In this document: one piece after another, positions 43,626 through 52,032 of the stretch | Numbering within the stretch: the first letter of the stretch is position 1 | Layout: each line of letters begins with the position of its first letter | Assembly: GCA_903900705.1 (NCBI GenBank) | Contig: CAIUOG010000097.1 | Coordinates: 1 to 64,000 of the forward strand | Reading direction: 5' to 3' | Source: an uncultured Acidobacteriia bacterium | Lineage (GTDB): Bacteria > Acidobacteriota > Terriglobia > Bryobacterales > Bryobacteraceae | Length of the DNA stretch: 64,000 nt | Position numbers and translations under genes: made by a program | The notes under the pieces: generated by a model | Told to the model about the DNA's origin: nothing | What the model saw: only the letters and a program-made list of their open reading frames with translations | Database searches by the model: none

Positions 43626-45077
43626 TTATGCCTGCTGAAGCTGCTGCCGCGTCCGGACGATTTGCTTCCGTTCCTTCAGATAATCGAAAAACTCGCCACC
43701 CTCGCGCAGCCGCCGCACCAGCATCTGCCGGTCCGTGGCCATCTCCCGCAGAAAGCGCAGAATCGGCCTGTGACGGAAGTAGAACCTCCGGTACATGCGC
43801 TCCACCGCGTCTTCAATTTCATCCGGCGACAAATGGTCGTACCGCAGCGTGGAAATCTGCAGCCCGCTGCCCGCCACCAGGGCGCTCGAATCGATCCAGT
43901 TATTCTCCGTCGCCTGCCGGTACAGTTCGGTGCCCGGGTACGGCGCGGCAATCGAAACCTGAATCGAAAACGGATCAATTTCCTGCGCGAACCGGATCGT
44001 CTCCTCGATGGTCTCCTGCGTCTCAATCGGCAGACCGATCATGAACGTGCCATGCACCCGGATTCCCAGCTTCCGGCAATTCCGCATAAACTCGCGGGCC
44101 GTATCCAGCACCAGACCCTTCTTGATCCGGTTCAGAATCTGCTGATTGCCGGATTCGAAACCCACCAGCAGCAGCCGCAGCCCGTTGTCCCGCAACTGCT
44201 TCAGCGTTTCATAGTCCAGATGCGCCCGTGCGTTGCAGCTCCACGTGAGCTTCAGCTTCTTCATGCCCTTCGCGATTTCCACCGCGCGCTGCTTGTCGAT
44301 CGTGAACGTGTCGTCGTCAAACATCCACTCCCGCACCTGCTTGCCAAACAGTTCCTTGCCCAGCTCCATCTCCCGGATCACCGCCGCCGGAGACTTCGTC
44401 CGGTACGCATGCCCGCCAATCGTCTGCGGCCACAGGCAGAAACTGCACTTCGCCGGGCAGCCGCGCCCCGTATAAAAAGACACGTACGGATGCTGCAGGT
44501 ACCCGATAAAGTAGTTCTCGATCTTCAGATCCCGGTGATAAACCGGCAGCACGCTGGGCATGGCATCCCAGTCATGGATCAGGTCGCGCTCCGGGTTGTG
44601 ATGAATCCGGCCCTCGGCATCCCGCCAGCTGATGCCTTGGATCTCCGCGAGCGGAATGCCCTTCGCCACATCCAGACAGGTGTAGTCGAACTCGTTACGG
44701 CAGACAAAGTCGATAATCGGCGCCTGTTTCAGCGTCTGCCCGGGCAGCACCGCCACATGCGCGCCAATCAGTCCGACCATCGCGTGCGGGTTCTTCGCCT
44801 TAATCGCCTCCGCGCAGGCCACGTCGTTATTCAGCGACGGCGTGCTCGTGTGCAGCACGAACAACTCATAGTCATTGGCAATCGCCAGCACGTCCGCCAT
44901 GGTCTGATGGTGCGGCGGCGCGTCCATCAGCTTGCTGCCCGGCACCAGGGCGGCGGGCTGCGCCAGCCACGTCGGAAACCAGTAAGAAGTGATCTCGCGC
45001 TTCGCCTGATACCGGGCGCCCGCGCCACCGTCAAAGCCATCGAATGATGGCGGACTGAGAAAGAGAGTCTTTTTCAC
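43626..45077 (-). CDS. hpnJ: HpnJ-type B12-binding radical SAM protein (hopanoid side-chain)
   Basis: A 483-residue cytoplasmic radical SAM enzyme. The GTG start at 45077 gives MKKTLFLSPPSFDGFDGGAG and RYQAKREITSYWFPTWLAQP, the distinctive opening of HpnJ proteins. A cobalamin-binding-like domain at about 30-150 (GAHVAVLPGQTL) precedes the 4Fe-4S radical SAM motif GRGCPAKCSFC (CxxxCxxC) at about 195. The region MFDDDTFTIDKQRAVEIAKG is the standard next strand. HpnJ is linked to the C5-cyclitol step of bacteriohopanetetrol cyclitol ether side chains. No other hopanoid gene is in the window, so this is an isolated member. Function is by family only. Confidence 0.85.
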   Translation of the reverse strand: MKKTLFLSPPSFDGFDGGAGARYQAKREITSYWFPTWLAQPAALVPGSKLMDAPPHHQTMADVLAIANDYELFVLHTSTPSLNNDVACAEAIKAKNPHAMVGLIGAHVAVLPGQTLKQAPIIDFVCRNEFDYTCLDVAKGIPLAEIQGISWRDAEGRIHHNPERDLIHDWDAMPSVLPVYHRDLKIENYFIGYLQHPYVSFYTGRGCPAKCSFCLWPQTIGGHAYRTKSPAAVIREMELGKELFGKQVREWMFDDDTFTIDKQRAVEIAKGMKKLKLTWSCNARAHLDYETLKQLRDNGLRLLLVGFESGNQQILNRIKKGLVLDTAREFMRNCRKLGIRVHGTFMIGLPIETQETIEETIRFAQEIDPFSIQVSIAAPYPGTELYRQATENNWIDSSALVAGSGLQISTLRYDHLSPDEIEDAVERMYRRFYFRHRPILRFLREMATDRQMLVRRLREGGEFFDYLKERKQIVRTRQQLQQA

Positions 45078-45211
45078 GCGCCTTGCAATTCCCCGCGGCG
45101 AACCCGCCAGGGAGGTTCCTCCTGAATTCTTTATTTTGACACCCCGGGCGTCCGTTTGGTAACGGCGGGGGTACGGATTCCCACCCGCCGCCACTGCCAC
45201 CTGGAGGGAGA

Positions 45212-46432
45212 ATGTTACCCTTCAGTTGCAACGTGGGCACAGAACTGAAGATCGAAAAACTGATTTACGGCGGCGATGGACTCAGCCGCGTGGAGGGCGA
45301 AGTCATCTTCGTTCCCTATGTTTTACCGGGCGAAACCGTCACGGCCGAACGGACGGGAGCGAGGAAGCATGTGCAGCGCGCACAACTCACCGGCATCGTG
45401 GAAGCCTCGCCGGACCGCGTCCCCGCGCCCTGCCCCACCTTCGGCAAGTGCGGCGGCTGCCAGTACCAGCACGCCACTTACGAAAGCCAGCTGCGCAATA
45501 AGCGCGAGATTCTGGTCGAGACCATGCGCCGCACCGCCAGAATCGAAATCGACCCGGCGCAGATCACCACCGTGCCCTCCGAACCGTTCGGCTACCGCAA
45601 CCGCGCCCAGTTCCATTTCGAAAACGGACGCGTCGGCTTCCGCGAAATGGCCTCGAAGAAGCTCGTGCCGGCCGAACAGTGCCCCATCAGTTCCCCGAAA
45701 CTCAACCAGGTGCTCACCGGCCTGAACCGCATGGTTCGGGACCGCCGCTGGCCCCGCTTCCTCGAATCCCTGGAAGCGTTTACCGACGAACGCTCCGTGC
45801 AGTGGAACGTGATGGAGAGCGAGCGCCCCGTCGCCAAACACTTCTTCGAATGGCTGGCCGAAGAGATTCCCGGCACCGTGCTCGGGCCGCTCGACTACCT
45901 GGTCAATAACGATGAGTTCCGCGTCAGCGGCCAGTCCTTCTTCCAGGTCAACCGCCACCTGGTTTCCAGCATGGACGAATGGGCCATCGGCGCCGCGCGC
46001 GGCCAATCCGCCTGGGACCTTTACGCCGGAGTCGGCCTCTTTTCCATCCCGCTCGCGCGCCGCTTTGCCGATGTCACCGCCGTGGAAGGCGGCCGTTCCG
46101 CCGCCGCTGATCTCGAACGCAACGCGCGCCGCGCCGGTCTCGAAATCCTGACTCTCCAGGAACAGACCGCCGAATTCCTCGCCGCACAGGATCAGGCCCC
46201 GGACTTCGTCCTTGCCGACCCGCCCCGTTCCGGTCTCGAAAAAGCGGTCACTGGCCACCTGCTGCGCCTGAAGCCCAAAGAAATCGCCATCGTGGCCTGC
46301 GACCCCGCCACGCTCGCGCGCGACCTCGCCGTGCTTACCGCCGAATACAATCTGGAAAGCCTGACGATTCTCGATCTCTTCCCGCAGACCTTCCACATCG
46401 AGACTGTGGCGCGGCTCACCCTGCGAACCTGA
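45212..46432 (+). CDS. TrmA/RumA-family RNA 5-methyluridine methyltransferase
   Basis: A 406-residue cytoplasmic enzyme that methylates uridine C5 in RNA, probably 23S rRNA. A TRAM domain at about 10-60 (ELKIEKLIYGGDGLSRVEGEV) is followed by an Fe-S binding motif with Cys74, Cys80 and Cys83 (CPTFGKCGGC) and a fourth Cys near 153 (AEQCPIS). SFFQVN, the SAM loop WDLYAGVGLFSIP, and the catalytic Cys363 in VACDPATLARD complete the set. The ATG has a strong GGAGGG site just upstream. It is divergent from hpnJ; the target nucleotide cannot be told from sequence. Confidence 0.93.
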   Translation: MLPFSCNVGTELKIEKLIYGGDGLSRVEGEVIFVPYVLPGETVTAERTGARKHVQRAQLTGIVEASPDRVPAPCPTFGKCGGCQYQHATYESQLRNKREILVETMRRTARIEIDPAQITTVPSEPFGYRNRAQFHFENGRVGFREMASKKLVPAEQCPISSPKLNQVLTGLNRMVRDRRWPRFLESLEAFTDERSVQWNVMESERPVAKHFFEWLAEEIPGTVLGPLDYLVNNDEFRVSGQSFFQVNRHLVSSMDEWAIGAARGQSAWDLYAGVGLFSIPLARRFADVTAVEGGRSAAADLERNARRAGLEILTLQEQTAEFLAAQDQAPDFVLADPPRSGLEKAVTGHLLRLKPKEIAIVACDPATLARDLAVLTAEYNLESLTILDLFPQTFHIETVARLTLRT

Positions 46433-46878
46433 ACGTGAAAAGCGTCGCGATCTAAGTCTCGGAAAATGTGGTGTTTTCCTGGCACCTGTGCCACGAGCTG
46501 GGACTTCCGTGGGCCAGCGCTCTCGCCTTTTTTCGCATCGGACGCCTCTGGAACATAGCAAGATTGTATTGCCGGGATGGCGTCGGTCAGCGCGGCGATG
46601 ACCAGCCGATAAGCACAGTCTACATTCTGTGTATCACCACAATGACGCGCTGCGGATTTCGCTCAACATCATGCTGGACATTGCGTTATTTCCAGACGGG
46701 CAGTTCATACCGCCACAGGTCGGCCGGGCAGAACAGCCAAACGGCCCCGCGCGAGATATTTCACACATTTCCGCGACAATTTACTCTAAGTTTAACCTTG
46801 CTACCACAAAATACACCAAATAAATCCCGCTGCGCAGGACACGGAAGGTATTAAGATTGGCCAAGAGAGGCAATAAAA
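46433..46878 (+). other. 446-bp stretch of lower GC with no convincing gene
   Basis: Between the RNA methyltransferase and the first island gene there is no gene I can support. A 64-codon frame from a GTG at 46629 (VYHHNDALRISLNIMLDIAL) has acceptable composition but no recognised family or ribosome-binding site; it may be a relic. The AT-rich phrase CTACCACAAAATACACCAAA at about 46800 marks the junction with the island. Confidence 0.4.
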
Positions 46879-47613
46879 ATGACAACCAGAATTTTGATTT
46901 TGGCCTCATTGGCCGCGCTTTTCGCCAATCTGGTGATCTCCCAAAATTCAGGTACCGCGGCAAATCCGTCTGCACCGCACGAGCCCGGCCCTTTTGAGAA
47001 CGCCTGGATGGCGGAACCTCACTCGCCCCACCTCAGTTCCATCGCTCCGGAAATCCGAACTCAGCGCAACAGTTATTTTGATTCGCTGATCGGTGAGCCA
47101 AAGCCACTCACGCCTCAGAGTGCTGTAAGGGTCGGAATGATCCAGGGTTCTTCATTAGAGAGTTCCCCTGAGATCCCTGCCGTGCAGAATCCAAAAGTAG
47201 TCCTTGCTCGATTTGAAAGCAGCATTCCCATATTGACTGCATCGCAACGCGCTATTTATACAGAAGTCACACTGACCGTGGCTGATATTCTCGACAGCAA
47301 TAGTTCCATCACAATTCGCCCGGGTGACATAGTCACACTAGCCGTACCAGGTGGATCGGTTATAAAAGATGATGGCAGCGTGTTGTCATTCCTGACGCAA
47401 CCAAGGAAACTGTACATTGGCCCGGGACGGACATTCCTGCTCGCTCTTAGCTACCACCCGGATGGAAACTTCTACATAATGACGAAAGCCTGGGACGTTT
47501 CCTCAGGAATCGCGAAACCAAACTATGGAAGTCATCCGCGCACTGAATCAATCACCGGCCTCACGGTGGCGCAACTGTCCAGCAAGCTAAGAGCAGACCT
47601 CAAAGCCAGGTAG
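46879..47613 (+). CDS. Exported protein of unknown function in low-GC island
   Basis: A 244-residue protein with a signal peptide (MTTRILILASLAALFANLVIS) and an AGAGG site 8 bases before the ATG. Base composition is near 50% GC, well below the rest of the window. Residues 90-200 form a beta-rich domain (VVLARFESSIPILTASQRAI, LTVADILDSNSSITIRPGDI, TLAVPGGSVIKDDGS) that I cannot assign. The C-terminus (SITGLTVAQLSSKLRADLKAR) looks helical. The metzincin gene follows 16 bases later, so the two are likely a unit and may interact, for example as protease and modulator; that is inference. Confidence 0.72.
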   Translation: MTTRILILASLAALFANLVISQNSGTAANPSAPHEPGPFENAWMAEPHSPHLSSIAPEIRTQRNSYFDSLIGEPKPLTPQSAVRVGMIQGSSLESSPEIPAVQNPKVVLARFESSIPILTASQRAIYTEVTLTVADILDSNSSITIRPGDIVTLAVPGGSVIKDDGSVLSFLTQPRKLYIGPGRTFLLALSYHPDGNFYIMTKAWDVSSGIAKPNYGSHPRTESITGLTVAQLSSKLRADLKAR

Positions 47614-47629
47614 ATAAAGGAAAGCCTGT

Positions 47630-48249
47630 ATGCAATTTAAGAAACTCACTCTGAGCCTCGTGTGTTCCATTTCACTGCTGTGGGCCGGCAGGTTATGTAC
47701 GACGTACAATGCCGATGCAGGGCAGTCCTCTCTCCATTACGGGGACGCGTTCAGCCTCTATATGGTCGCCCCGACTGGAAGTGGCCTGGATGGCCATACG
47801 ACCCCCATTCATAATGCCTTTTCGATCTGGAATACCACCCTTAGCTCGGGTATATCAATTTCTGACTCTATAGTTTCTTCGCCGCCTGGCAGCCCTACAA
47901 CGAATTACGTTAAGTTTCTATCGGCGATGCGGCAACTCTGCGTGGGAGCGATGCGTGTACCATGAATCACTATGATGCCTCCGGCTACGTTCTTTACTCG
48001 ACTATTACGATTGGCAGTTCAGCGCCGGCGAGCTCAGCGTTTCCACAGCTGATGGTTCATGAGTTTGGCCATACCTACAATGAGAACGATTGTACTCAAT
48101 CGGCTTGTAGCAACAGCGTCTCAGCGATGGTCAACCCAGTCTCAACCAGCTACCCTACTGCGCCGCTGTGCTGCGACAAGGACATTATTTGGTGGCAGAC
48201 TCAGAACAATCCGCACCCATACGGAGTGTCCGGCAACTGCGGCCTTTGA
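47630..48249 (+). pseudogene. Exported metzincin-type metalloprotease, split by a frameshift
   Basis: An ATG at 47630, with AAAGGAAAG just upstream, opens a signal peptide (MQFKKLTLSLVCSISLLWA) and runs to a stop at 47965. The family-like sequence continues from about 47915 in the -1 frame (GDAATLRGSDACTMNHYDASG) to TGA at 48249. The second half has HEFGHTYNENDC, an HExxHxxxxxD zinc site in which Asp is the third ligand, as in snapalysin-type metzincins, with Asn in place of the usual Gly. A Met-turn phrase SAMVNP follows 20 residues later. A one-base deletion near 47912-47935 would explain the break. It is either a decayed gene or a sequence error. GC is low. Confidence 0.72.
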
Positions 48250-48533
48250 TCCCGGCAAATATAGCGCCGCGGTCGGGGGCTGACGGTGAAGCGTCGATTA
48301 CCCTGACCGCCGGACGACTCAGTAAAAGCGCGTGATTGCGGCAGCGATCAATAGAAAGTGCCGGGTAAAATCTATCGATTCTATGGCGGGCCCACAACTG
48401 CCACCTGGAGGGAGCTGCTCTCAGGGCCATCGCAACACATTCAAGGCGTCCCAATCAACGAAACCAGGCACGCGCCAGCCCCGCGTTCAACGATGAAGGG
48501 CCAGGACTTCGGACTCAAGCTCTTCGTGTACGC
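48250..48533. other. 284-bp intergenic tail of the low-GC island
   Basis: No supported gene. A frame of 67 codons from 48358 has no recognised sequence. The segment contains an 18-base exact copy (48397-48414) of the sequence just before the RNA methyltransferase start (45193-45210). The downstream gene is convergent, with its stop at 48534. Confidence 0.4.
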
Positions 48534-51023
48534 CTACCCTAAAACCGGCAGTTCCAGATAGTCGCTTTTCACAAACAAACTTCCCTGCGTCGTCCCGCCC
48601 GGAGCAATTGCCTTCAGCTCCCGGCCCAACTGCGCCACGCTGATCTCCCCATTCAGCGCCCGCCCGAAAGCCTCCGTCACTTCCGAAACCTGTTCCGCCG
48701 TCTCATGCACGAATTCCAGCCGGAAGTGCCGGATCCCCGCATCCAGCCAGGCCTGTAAGTGCGTACTCGCCTCCTGCGCCTCCGCCCCGAACACCGTATT
48801 CCGGCAGCCCACATCCGCCATCACCGGGTGCGAACGCCCGGCATGATCCCGCAACTCTACCTGATGCTTCTCGCACGGCCGTCCGCAATCCTTGTAGCTC
48901 GTGCCCGTCGAAAGGAACCGGCAGAACACGCAATGCTCCGTATGGAAAACCGGCAGATGCTGATAAGCCACCACTTCCAGCCGGTCGCCCCCCACCAGCT
49001 TCGCCAGATCGGCAACCTGCGCCGCGTTCAGATCATGCGTGGGCGTGATCCGGCTCACCCCGCGCTCCAGATACTCCTGCGCGGTCGCCGAATTCGCCGC
49101 ATTCAGACTGAAATCCCCCACGCGGTCCCCCCGCAGCGCATCCAGCATCCCCGCCGCCCGCACCACCACCGTGCAACCCAGGCTGTCGAGGAAGTTCACA
49201 ATCCGCGCCTCCCCCGGCTTCAGCACCCGGGGACTCGCCACACGCGCCGTAATCCCCGCCGCCTTCACGCGTTCGAGCGACGGCCGCAAACCATACAGAT
49301 CCAGATAATCGAGCGTGATGCTCGCCGGCCGCAGTTCCAAAGCCGCGTCCAGTTGCTCCGCCGTCCGGACCATCAGGTGCAACTGCGACGCGCCACCCGA
49401 AGCCGCAACCACCGCCGGCGTCCGCACCGGCGTCACCGTCCGCACCTCGCGCACCGGCAGCGCCGATTGCAACGCCACCAGCTTTTCCACCGCCTCCCGC
49501 CGCATCGCGTTCAGCAGCGAAGCCGGGGCAAACGGCATCCCGCCCGTTTCCAGCTTCAATTCCGCCAGCTCGTAAGCCGTATTCCCCAGCCGCCCCAGTT
49601 GCTCCCGCAGCATCTCTTCCGATAAAGCCCGATCCCTCGCCGCCCCCAGCGGGTTCGGCGAACTCACCGTCACCGCAACCTCCGGTTTCGCCGTGAGCCA
49701 CCACTCCGCCACCATCGGCGCGCCTTCCTTCGCCGTCACCTGCACGGAAACCGGCTGCCGCCGCACCGGAGCCGCCGCCTCGATAAACGGCTTCGCCACC
49801 GCCGCCAGCGTGGCGTCCTGCGTGCGCCACACCAAATCGCCCACGCGGATCCGCTGAAACCGGACCGCGCCATTGCCGAACCGCAATTCCAAACCAGTCC
49901 GGCCCGCCGACATCTCATAGACCCGGCCGCCCTCTTCCGGTTCTCCAGGGCTGCGCCAGTCCGCCGCGTCGAAAACCACCCCATCCCCCGGCTTCAGCGG
50001 CAGCACCGCATGCGCCTCCCCGGGAGCAATCGTCACCGACTCCGGCCCCACCGCCACCACCCGCCCCATCAACACGCCCCTGTGCCGCGGCGCGCGCCCG
50101 CTCACCACCGCCTGATGGTTCGTTCCCGTCGCGAAATGCGCCCCCAGCCCGCGCGAATACACCTGCTCCAGCCGCAGTTCGTCTTCCTTCGCGATCGTAA
50201 CCGCGCGCCCGGCCCAGGCCTCATCCACAGCTTTGCGGTACGCGTTCGTCGTCAGCGCGACGTAATCGGAATCCTTATAACGACCCTCGATCTTGAGCGC
50301 CCCCACACCGGCCTCAATAATCTGCGGCACCTGCCGCAGCGTATACAAATCGCCGGGCGACAGCAGATACCGCGCGTCCGCCAGCGGCTTTTGCCGGCCA
50401 TCCACCATCAGGTCATATTCCAGCCGGCACGCCTGCGCGCACTGCCCCCGATTCGCGCTGCGCCCGCCCCACGCTTCCGACGAGAAGCACTGCCCCGAAT
50501 ACGCCACGCACAGCGCTCCATGGACGAAAATCTCCAGCTCGCAGCCCGTCTCGTCGTAAATCCGGCGCACCTCTTCGAGCGACAACTCCCGCGCCAGCGT
50601 TACCCGCGCCGCGCCCAGACTCTGCGCAAACCGCACGCCCCCGGCGTCGGTAATGCTCATCTGCGTGCTCGCGTGCAGTTCCATCTCCGGCGCAATCTGC
50701 CGCGCCAGCCGCAGAATGCCCACGTCCTGCACAATCAGCGCGTCCACCCCCGCCCGCACCACCGCCTCCAGCGTCCTCGCCGCCTCCGCGAATTCGTGCT
50801 CAAACACCAGCGTGTTGAACGTCAGGTACCCGCGAACGCCCCGCGCATGCAGCGTGCGCATCACTTCCGGCAGTTCTTCGATATCGAAACCCACCTTCGC
50901 GCGCGCCGTGAAGTGGTGCAGCCCGAAGTAAACCGAGTCCGCGCCGGCCTCAATTGCCGTTCGCAGCTGCGGCCAGTAACCGGCCGGGCTCATGACTTCA
51001 GGTTTACGGGGATTGCGGCTCAA
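48534..51023 (-). CDS. U32-family peptidase-like protein with DUF3656 (RlhA-like)
   Basis: An 829-residue cytoplasmic protein. The N-terminal U32 TIM-barrel (MSPAGYWPQLRTAIEAGADS, FVHGALCVAYSGQCFSS, GGRSANRGQCAQACR, LKIEGRYKDSDYV) contains the cysteines that bind an Fe-S cluster in the family. The middle matches the DUF3656 insert, and a second Cys group (HTEHCVFCRFLSTGTSYKDC) occurs at about residue 690. This long form resembles E. coli RlhA (YdcP), which hydroxylates 23S rRNA C2501, rather than true collagenases. Assignment within the U32 family is an inference. It starts 4 bases after the nitrilase stop, and the two are co-transcribed. Confidence 0.85.
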   Translation of the reverse strand: MSRNPRKPEVMSPAGYWPQLRTAIEAGADSVYFGLHHFTARAKVGFDIEELPEVMRTLHARGVRGYLTFNTLVFEHEFAEAARTLEAVVRAGVDALIVQDVGILRLARQIAPEMELHASTQMSITDAGGVRFAQSLGAARVTLARELSLEEVRRIYDETGCELEIFVHGALCVAYSGQCFSSEAWGGRSANRGQCAQACRLEYDLMVDGRQKPLADARYLLSPGDLYTLRQVPQIIEAGVGALKIEGRYKDSDYVALTTNAYRKAVDEAWAGRAVTIAKEDELRLEQVYSRGLGAHFATGTNHQAVVSGRAPRHRGVLMGRVVAVGPESVTIAPGEAHAVLPLKPGDGVVFDAADWRSPGEPEEGGRVYEMSAGRTGLELRFGNGAVRFQRIRVGDLVWRTQDATLAAVAKPFIEAAAPVRRQPVSVQVTAKEGAPMVAEWWLTAKPEVAVTVSSPNPLGAARDRALSEEMLREQLGRLGNTAYELAELKLETGGMPFAPASLLNAMRREAVEKLVALQSALPVREVRTVTPVRTPAVVAASGGASQLHLMVRTAEQLDAALELRPASITLDYLDLYGLRPSLERVKAAGITARVASPRVLKPGEARIVNFLDSLGCTVVVRAAGMLDALRGDRVGDFSLNAANSATAQEYLERGVSRITPTHDLNAAQVADLAKLVGGDRLEVVAYQHLPVFHTEHCVFCRFLSTGTSYKDCGRPCEKHQVELRDHAGRSHPVMADVGCRNTVFGAEAQEASTHLQAWLDAGIRHFRLEFVHETAEQVSEVTEAFGRALNGEISVAQLGRELKAIAPGGTTQGSLFVKSDYLELPVLG

Positions 51024-51027
51024 GCCT

Positions 51028-51894
51028 TCAGGTTAGCGCGAACGAAAAAACATCAGGACGCCGGTAGTGCCCCGCCACGTCGAGATCGAACTTCCCGCGC
51101 GTGATTTCATCCAGGTCCACCTCCGCGAACAGCACGCCCTCGCCTTCGAGCGGCCCCGCCAGCACCTCGCCCATCGGCGACACGATCACGCTCCGGCCTT
51201 CGATCGTCCCACCCTGTTCCCGCAGATCCTCCGGCCAGTCCGCCTTCGTCAGATGCTGGCAGGCGCTCAGCACGAAGCACCGGCCTTCATACGCGATATG
51301 CCGCATGCTCGCCTGCCAGATCTCCCGCGAATCCACCGTGGGCGCGCACCACAACTGCACGCCCCGCTCGTAAAGATGTTGCCGGTAGAGCGGCATATAG
51401 TTCTCCCAGCAGATCGCCACCCCCACGCGGCCCAGCGCCGTCTCAGCCACTTGCGCCGTCGAACCGTCGCCCTGCCCCCAAATCACCCGTTCGAGCGCCG
51501 TCGGCATCAGCTTCCGGTGCTTCGCCACCAAACCCGCTTCCGGAGAAAACACCAGCCCCGTGCAATAGAGCGTCCCGCCCTCTCGCTCCACCACGCCCGT
51601 CACAATGTGCAACTCCAGTTCCTTCGCCCACCCCGCGAGCAGTTCCGTCTCCGGCCCGGGGCACACAATGGCGGACTTCGCATAGCGGACAAACAAATCC
51701 CGCCCCGCTTCCGAACGGCTGCCCAGCGTGATGCCGAACGTGAGCCCCTTCGGATACCCGCCCAGCAGCGCCTCCGGGAACACCGCCAGCCGCGCGCCGC
51801 CCGCCGCGGCCTCCCGGCAAAAACGCTCCATGCGCCGGAGCGTGGCGGCATTGTCGAACAGTACGGCTCCGGTTTGAACCACGGCGACTTTCAT
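51028..51894 (-). CDS. Nitrilase-family carbon-nitrogen hydrolase
   Basis: A 288-residue cytoplasmic enzyme. The Glu-Lys-Cys triad is in AVFPEALLGGYPKG, VAKHRKLMPTALE and VGVAICWENYMPLYRQHLYE; the CWENYMPL phrase is typical of true aliphatic/aromatic nitrilases that convert nitriles to acids. The ATG at 51894 is used (a GTG at 51897 adds one residue). It is the first gene of a unit with the U32 gene and is divergent from the TldD-like gene across about 138 bases. Substrate not known. Confidence 0.9.
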   Translation of the reverse strand: MKVAVVQTGAVLFDNAATLRRMERFCREAAAGGARLAVFPEALLGGYPKGLTFGITLGSRSEAGRDLFVRYAKSAIVCPGPETELLAGWAKELELHIVTGVVEREGGTLYCTGLVFSPEAGLVAKHRKLMPTALERVIWGQGDGSTAQVAETALGRVGVAICWENYMPLYRQHLYERGVQLWCAPTVDSREIWQASMRHIAYEGRCFVLSACQHLTKADWPEDLREQGGTIEGRSVIVSPMGEVLAGPLEGEGVLFAEVDLDEITRGKFDLDVAGHYRRPDVFSFALT

Positions 51895-52032
51895 CACCCG
51901 TCAGGTTAACCCGGAAACCCCGTTCCCGCCCCGCGCATCCATATGGTGCGTAAGCTGTGCGCACCCGGCCGCACCCTCGCGTCCCTACAACATTGCAAAG
52001 GCCCGCCCACCAGCGTGATATCGTCAAATCTT

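Noticed and set aside
45136-45164. TTGACA box upstream of the RNA methyltransferase gene with a 17-base spacer
   Set aside because: The paired -10 position reads GTAACG, a poor match, so I did not list it as a promoter.
46468-46854. 128-codon open frame at the start of the low-GC island
   Set aside because: Cys- and Arg-rich composition, no ribosome-binding site and no recognisable domain; likely chance.
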